Shown here one piece after another: positions 14,026 through 16,637 of a stretch of DNA of 16,637 nucleotides. Made by a program: the position numbers and the translations under genes. This stretch comes from JANYJZ01 sp964523395 (GTDB lineage Bacteria; Bacteroidota; Ignavibacteria; UBA10030; SZUA-254). The notes below the pieces were generated by a model. That model was not told where the DNA came from, ran no database searches, and worked only from the letters and a program-made list of their open reading frames with translations. Positions within the stretch are counted from its first letter, which is position 1, and every line of letters begins with the position of its first letter. Location: positions 1-16,637 of the forward strand of contig CAZFXS010000023.1 of the NCBI GenBank assembly GCA_964523395.1, written 5' to 3'.

Positions 14026-14101
14026 TTCCCTACGCTGGTACTAACCAGGTCAGGTTCCCAGGGTATGCTCTCAGTCCCGCTGTATTGTTCGGGACACCCC
14101 T
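14026..14101 (-). ncRNA. TPP (THI element) riboswitch
   Basis: Read on the minus strand, the element runs from GGGGUGUCCC through CUGAGAG, the pairing partner ACCCUGGGAACCUGACCUGG, then UUAGUACCAGCGUAGGGAA. These are the conserved CUGAGA, GAACCUGAUCUGG and CCAGCGUAGGGAA blocks of thiamine pyrophosphate riboswitches, in the right order and spacing. It should sense cytoplasmic TPP and, through the hairpin just downstream, stop transcription of the receptor, thiN and symporter genes when TPP is plentiful. The only departure noted from the usual core is CCUGACCUGG in place of CCUGAUCUGG. Confidence 0.96.
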
Positions 14102-14117
14102 AACGGAAGACTGGGAT

Positions 14118-14146
14118 AATATACTTTATGGGCGGATAGAATGCAA
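14118..14146 (-). promoter_or_regulatory. Promoter of the thiamine operon
   Basis: On the minus strand TTGCAT (14146-14141) is followed after 17 bases by TATATT (14123-14118). The start of transcription would be near 14110, right before the riboswitch. The spacing and position are convincing; the hexamers match both the sigma-70 and the Bacteroidota TAnnTT patterns. Confidence 0.6.
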
Positions 14147-14213
14147 ACCTGAAGAGCGCTGATGAGATCGCAGATTTACGGACGGGCTCAGTAATTTGTG
14201 TTTCAATCTGTTC

Positions 14214-14228
14214 AATCAATGTAAATCA
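14214..14228 (+). repeat. 15-bp direct repeat, left copy
   Basis: AATCAATGTAAATCA here recurs exactly at 14693-14707, on the other side of the small membrane protein gene. Confidence 0.6.
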
Positions 14229-14260
14229 TGACCGTTATATTCGGATGGGTTGATTTTCTT

Positions 14261-14274
14261 TACCGTTAACGGTA
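14261..14274. promoter_or_regulatory. Perfect 14-bp palindrome, possible operator
   Basis: TACCGTTAACGGTA is its own reverse complement. It lies between the divergent thiamine operon promoter and the small membrane protein gene, about 93 bases before that gene's ATG, where a dimeric repressor or activator could bind. No regulator gene is nearby. Confidence 0.3.
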
Positions 14275-14366
14275 CATTAACCAAAAGGTCAAAGAATAAT
14301 TAAAGGTTGTTCTGTTACTGTTGGTGTAGATAAAGTGTTAATAACTGATCAATAAAGGCTATCCCT

Positions 14367-14585
14367 ATGGAAAAGGATCCTTTGGCTATTTGGGCGATTT
14401 ACGGTGGTCTGGTAGGTTTAATTTTGTCAATTATTCGATTGGTTTATTATGAGAAGGTCGAAAAGAAATTTTCGAATCATGGTTCTAATGAAGATACGAT
14501 GCCCGAATGGTTAATGCGACTACGAATTTGGGCCGCAATATTTGCGGCAATTGTTGTGATTATTATTGGGTTCATCAAGTCATGA
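14367..14585 (+). CDS. Small membrane protein with two transmembrane helices
   Basis: The 72-residue protein has a helix at about 7-27 (IWAIYGGLVGLILSIIRLVYY), a charged segment with KVEKKF and EDTMPEW (about 29-50), and a second helix at about 54-70 (WAAIFAAIVVIIIGFI). Several positives follow the first helix, so both ends probably lie outside with a cytoplasmic loop, but this is uncertain. AAAGG sits eight bases before the ATG. I do not recognise a family. It stands alone in AT-rich DNA, flanked by the two copies of a 15-bp direct repeat, with a strong hairpin about 200 bases downstream. It could be a real small protein or a remnant of an accessory element. Confidence 0.55.
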   Translation: MEKDPLAIWAIYGGLVGLILSIIRLVYYEKVEKKFSNHGSNEDTMPEWLMRLRIWAAIFAAIVVIIIGFIKS

Positions 14586-14692
14586 TAGATGCAATGTTTT
14601 AAGATACCTTTTAGCAAGGTCGTGGTTAACAATAGAATTTATCTAAGCGTTAAGTATATAGTCGACTTTTTTATAAGTAAGATTTACTAAGT

Positions 14693-14707
14693 AATCAATG
14701 TAAATCA
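14693..14707 (+). repeat. 15-bp direct repeat, right copy
   Basis: Identical to 14214-14228. This copy also forms part of a GATTTAC/GTAAATC inverted repeat spanning about 14681-14706. Confidence 0.6.
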
Positions 14708-14724
14708 GGGATGAAACTTTTTCA

Positions 14725-14749
14725 TTGCTCGTCTCACATATTTTCGTTG
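14725..14749 (+). repeat. Direct repeat, left copy (TTGCTCGTYTCACATATTTT)
   Basis: TTGCTCGTCTCACATATTTT (14725-14744) recurs at 15083-15102 with one difference (C to T). The sequence following it, ATATTTTCGTTG (14738-14749), is identical to 15074-15085, which precedes the second copy. Confidence 0.6.
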
Positions 14750-14781
14750 GTACGATCATGGTACGGACCATGGAAGCCGTG

Positions 14782-14826
14782 AAAGTGAGACACTACATAG
14801 TTAATTGTAGTGTCTCACTTTGTTTT
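14782..14826 (+). terminator. Long perfect hairpin, probable terminator
   Basis: AAAGTGAGACACTAC (14782-14796) pairs over 15 bases with GTAGTGTCTCACTTT (14807-14821) around a ten-base loop; GTTTT follows. The stem is unusually long for a terminator. It could end the transcript of the small membrane protein gene, or be part of the repeat cluster here. Confidence 0.5.
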
Positions 14827-14827
14827 C

Positions 14828-14884
14828 TGATCCCACCCCTTTCCCCTCCCTTACTAAGGGAGGGGAATTAAAGGGGAGGGATCA
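14828..14884. repeat. REP-like nested palindromic element
   Basis: The 57-base element has outer arms GATCCCACCCCTTT (14829-14842) and AAAGGGGAGGGATC (14870-14883), 13 of 14 complementary. Inside them are perfect inner arms TTCCCCTCCCTT (14841-14852) and AAGGGAGGGGAA (14856-14867) with a three-base ACT loop. It is strongly purine/pyrimidine asymmetric and GC-rich against AT-rich surroundings. CCCTCCCTT-AAGGGAGGG elements of this look are dispersed in many bacterial genomes as intergenic REP or MITE-like units. Confidence 0.6.
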
Positions 14885-14952
14885 TTTTGAATTGAGACAG
14901 TACCAAGTCAATTCCGATTTAATGTTTCAACTTACGAAAAAAGAGAATAGTC

Positions 14953-14981
14953 TTTTGAGGTCACAATTTGTAACCTCAAAA
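14953..14981. repeat. 29-bp near-perfect palindrome
   Basis: TTTTGAGGT (14953-14961) pairs with ACCTCAAAA (14973-14981). Between them ACAA and TTGT also pair, leaving one mismatch and a single central base. TGAGGT/ACCTCA returns at 15056-15070 as a smaller hairpin. Confidence 0.6.
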
Positions 14982-15021
14982 TCAGGTCGTGGCGGAAGTT
15001 TGACATTGCAATTCGGTTGCG

Positions 15022-15049
15022 GAAACGGAAGATAATTATCTTCCGTTTC
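15022..15049. repeat. 28-bp perfect palindrome
   Basis: The sequence is exactly its own reverse complement, with left half GAAACGGAAGATAA. There is no T-run on either side, so it does not look like a terminator. It lies about 60 bases before the rpsT promoter. Confidence 0.75.
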
Positions 15050-15073
15050 TAAAACTGAGGTAACACCTCAAAT

Positions 15074-15102
15074 ATATTTTCGTTGCTCGTTTCACATATT
15101 TT
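15074..15102 (+). repeat. Direct repeat, right copy, overlapping the rpsT promoter
   Basis: ATATTTTCGTTG (15074-15085) and TTGCTCGTTTCACATATTTT (15083-15102) overlap here; the same two blocks occur in the other order at 14725-14749. The TTGCTC of this copy serves as the -35 of the rpsT promoter. Confidence 0.6.
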
Positions 15103-15111
15103 ACTTATATT
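15083..15111 (+). promoter_or_regulatory. Probable rpsT promoter
   Basis: TTGCTC (15083-15088), a 17-base spacer and TATATT (15106-15111, followed by TA) fit the TTG-17-TAnnTTT form. Transcription would start about 35 bases before the rpsT ATG. Confidence 0.5.
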
Positions 15112-15152
15112 TATGCACGTTTTTTTACACAAATTTGAAGGAATTGCAGGAA

Positions 15153-15407
15153 ATGGCACAGCATCTATCAGCGGAACGGCAGGCGCGCAAGGCAGTAAAG
15201 CACAGAACACGCAATCGCGCGTACATGTCAAAAATGAAAACATCCATCAAGAAAGTCCGCTCAATCAAGGAAAAAGAGAAGGCGTCGGCAGAACTGAAAC
15301 AGCTTATGAAACTGCTCGACCAGCTCGCGGCAAAAGGAATGATTCATCGCAACAACGCAGCGAATAAAAAATCCAGCCTGACGAAGTACGTAAACTCGTT
15401 GAAGTAA
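15153..15407 (+). CDS. rpsT: 30S ribosomal protein S20 (bS20)
   Basis: From the ATG at 15153 the protein is 84 residues, the usual bS20 length. It begins MAQHLSAERQARKAVKHRTR and has the KTSIKKVRS stretch and the C-terminal AAKGMIHRNNAANKKSSLTK block of the family. bS20 binds 16S rRNA early in small-subunit assembly. The frame is open further upstream to a TTG at 15135, but AAGGA nine bases before the ATG and the family N-terminus decide the start. The gene is alone, with its own promoter and a strong terminator. The very basic composition and helical pattern are as expected. Confidence 0.97.
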   Translation: MAQHLSAERQARKAVKHRTRNRAYMSKMKTSIKKVRSIKEKEKASAELKQLMKLLDQLAAKGMIHRNNAANKKSSLTKYVNSLK

Positions 15408-15430
15408 CAGGAAAGAAATTGAAGTGAATG

Positions 15431-15467
15431 TCCCGTTCCGGCCAAGTCGGAACGGGATTTTTATTTT
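15431..15467 (+). terminator. rpsT terminator
   Basis: TCCCGTTCCG (15431-15440) pairs perfectly with CGGAACGGGA (15448-15457) around a seven-base loop, followed by TTTTTATTTT. The T-tract overlaps the stop codon of the opposing TPR gene (15461-15463). Confidence 0.92.
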
Positions 15468-16141
15468 GTGACCACCGATTTCTGGTGGTTCAGTTTTGCC
15501 TGCAGTGCCTGCTCAAGCTCGCTTATCCTAAGATCGCATTCCTCCTGCATCTGCGGCCGTTGCTGTCTCAGCATCCTGTAGGTGATAATCGCTTCGCCGT
15601 ACTCTCCCTGCATCGCGTAAATTTCCGCCAGTGTTTTGCTGATGATTCTTCCGTCTTCGATCAGGAATTTTTCCCGTGAAGTTGTCGGCACTTCCGATAT
15701 CGAAGGAACAGCCGGAGGTGTAGGGATTTCGGTAAACGATATAACAGGTGTGGCGGTGTATTCACCATGAACTTCCGCTTCGGTTATCGTTTCAGCAGTT
15801 GCCGGATGGAACTCAGGTTGAACTGAATCTTCTTTCCCGATAAGAGAGTGGAGTTGTTCCCATTCCGTTTCCATCTCCGTAATAAGTTTCGCGTCGGGTA
15901 ACGCAGTCACCGAGCGGCGAAGATGCCCGAGCGCGTGGGAGTAATCTTTTTCGGCGGCATAACATTTTGCAAGAACTATATGCGCGACAGGATACGATGG
16001 ATATTTTTCCAATCCGGAAAGGCAAAGCTCTTTTGCCTCTTCAACGCGTCCTGCCACAAAATACTCGCTGGCAAGCCGGGCGAACAGCGGCGAAAATGGC
16101 CGTCGCGCAAGTTTCCGTTCTATATCTTCGATGCGAAGCAT
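15461..16141 (-). CDS. Tetratricopeptide repeat protein
   Basis: The 226-residue protein has tandem TPR-like helical pairs at about 15-80 (ARLASEYFVAGRVEEAKELC; AHIVLAKCYAAEKDYSHALGHL). A Pro/Thr/Glu-rich, probably disordered linker follows (about 105-155), then a final TPR-like unit at about 163-198 (SKTLAEIYAMQGEYGEAIIT). It has no signal peptide or membrane helix, so it should be cytoplasmic. The start lies six bases after the stop of the upstream glycosyltransferase gene, so the two are probably one operon. TPR proteins bind other proteins; the partner cannot be named, although assembly of a polysaccharide-related complex would fit the neighbour. Confidence 0.85.
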   Translation of the reverse strand: MLRIEDIERKLARRPFSPLFARLASEYFVAGRVEEAKELCLSGLEKYPSYPVAHIVLAKCYAAEKDYSHALGHLRRSVTALPDAKLITEMETEWEQLHSLIGKEDSVQPEFHPATAETITEAEVHGEYTATPVISFTEIPTPPAVPSISEVPTTSREKFLIEDGRIISKTLAEIYAMQGEYGEAIITYRMLRQQRPQMQEECDLRISELEQALQAKLNHQKSVVTK

Positions 16142-16147
16142 GGTGTC

Positions 16148-16637
16148 TTAATCAACCAGGACTGTTTCGGTAATTTCCCCTTGTTCTGAAACTGCCAGAA
16201 CTGTTTTCGGAGTCTGGGGCTGTGCTATCACTTCCGGTGCAGCGGGCGTCGTAGTCGTATCAACCGCAGGTTTGCGTGCCAGCCACGCGTGCTTAATTGA
16301 CATCCAGGAGACAATACCGAACCCGAGTGAAAAGAGCAACTGGAACGGAACTGCCGAGAGCTCAAGGTAATAAATCGAAGCCACGACGCCGAAGAAACAA
16401 TAAATCGCGAGCAGACATTCGATGACAACAGCATAGTTGAATTTCTTCAACGTATACTTTTTATCAAGCCAGCTGTCCTTTCTATTGACGACGGAATACT
16501 TAGGAGTACGGACAAATTCAGATTTCTTCTTCAGTAATCCCTCAAACACCGCTTTCGTGTTGTTGACCGCGAACCCCATGCTTCCCGCCATAAAGAGCGG
16601 GAAGAGCATCATCCGTTTTTGCCAGTCATGGTAAACA
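16148..16637 (-). CDS. C-terminal part of a family 2 glycosyltransferase with membrane helices (5' partial)
   Basis: The frame is open through the right edge (VYHDWQKR precedes the first Met), so the catalytic domain lies outside the window. The visible part has a helix (MMLFPLFMAGSMGFAVNN), then KKKSEFVRTPKYSVV, the hallmark SEFxRTPK cytoplasmic loop of cellulose-synthase-like GT2 proteins. Two further helices follow (about 60-85 and 90-108 from the first Met), and a Pro/Thr-rich tail rich in V and T ends TETVLVD. Relatives polymerise or transfer sugars at the inner membrane; which sugar cannot be told. The TPR gene follows directly. Confidence 0.8.
   Translation of the reverse strand, partial: VYHDWQKRMMLFPLFMAGSMGFAVNNTKAVFEGLLKKKSEFVRTPKYSVVNRKDSWLDKKYTLKKFNYAVVIECLLAIYCFFGVVASIYYLELSAVPFQLLFSLGFGIVSWMSIKHAWLARKPAVDTTTTPAAPEVIAQPQTPKTVLAVSEQGEITETVLVD

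Larger units (their letters stand above)
14147..14366. other. Intergenic region between thiamine operon promoter and small membrane protein gene
   Basis: No gene is visible in these 220 bases. They hold the left copy of a 15-bp direct repeat, the 14-bp palindrome at 14261-14274 and AT-rich DNA that presumably carries the promoter for the plus-strand gene. I could not pick out that promoter with confidence. Confidence 0.5.
14586..15152. other. Palindrome-rich non-coding region before rpsT
   Basis: No credible gene lies in these 567 AT-rich bases. They hold the right copy of the 15-bp repeat, two copies of a 20-bp repeat, a CATGGT/ACCATG inverted repeat (14757-14772), the terminator-like stem at 14782-14821, the REP-like element at 14828-14884, palindromes at 14953-14981, 15022-15049 and 15056-15070, and the rpsT promoter. 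The 71-codon frame at 14820-15035 runs through these repeats and is not believable. Confidence 0.75.

Noticed and set aside
14782..14821. Inverted repeat as transposon terminal repeat
   Set aside because: The two arms are only ten bases apart with nothing between them, so it is a hairpin; no transposase or matching distant end is visible.
14820..15035. 71-codon frame in the palindrome-rich region
   Set aside because: It consists largely of the translated REP-like element and other repeats, with no ribosome binding site or protein pattern.
15135..15152. Upstream TTG start for rpsT
   Set aside because: bS20 proteins begin MAQH-like at the ATG at 15153, which has AAGGA at the right distance; the extension would include that ribosome binding site.

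Overview
The window reads as bacterial chromosome from the Bacteroidota/Chlorobiota side of the tree; Ignavibacteria or a neighbouring class is my best guess. This rests on three things. Two promoters fit the TTG-17-TAnnTTT pattern of that group. Many genes carry purine-rich ribosome binding sites. A TPP-riboswitch-controlled TonB receptor is coupled to thiamine pyrophosphokinase, an arrangement typical of that group. I see no phage, IS transposase, CRISPR array, tRNA or rRNA.

Layout, left to right. Positions 1-828 hold the 3' end of a secreted or surface protein with a glucodextranase-C-like module. Next comes a lipoprotein gene (941-1744) with its terminator. A four-gene run (1880-5569) follows: an ABC ATPase, its two-part permease, a glycerophosphodiester phosphodiesterase and a small cupin. 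A hairpin-dense spacer (5570-5811) contains a strong terminator, a good promoter and a second terminator-like hairpin lying between that promoter and the next gene. An ECF-type sigma factor and a membrane-anchored Ser/Thr kinase (5812-7571) overlap by ATGA and look like one signalling pair. Four small genes follow (7649-9486): DUF1761 membrane protein, secreted beta-barrel protein, glycine-rich membrane protein and VOC protein.

On the minus strand, 14146 down to 9543 is a thiamine salvage operon: promoter, TPP riboswitch with a readable expression platform, TonB-dependent receptor, thiamine pyrophosphokinase (ThiN) and an SSS-family symporter. The layout predicts outer-membrane uptake, inner-membrane uptake by the symporter (in place of the usual PnuT) and conversion to TPP, which then shuts the operon off. 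Degenerate heptamer repeats invade this neighbourhood three times, once inside the symporter reading frame.

Positions 14200-15110 are AT-rich, with one small two-helix membrane protein gene and an unusual concentration of palindromes and direct repeats, including a REP-like element and a 28-bp perfect palindrome. The housekeeping gene rpsT (bS20) follows. On the minus strand, a TPR protein lies just downstream of a family 2 glycosyltransferase cut by the right edge.

The most unusual signals are the SSS symporter as candidate thiamine transporter, the in-frame heptad insertion, the sigma/kinase pair with its possible attenuator leader, and the palindrome cluster before rpsT. None is proved here to be a new system.
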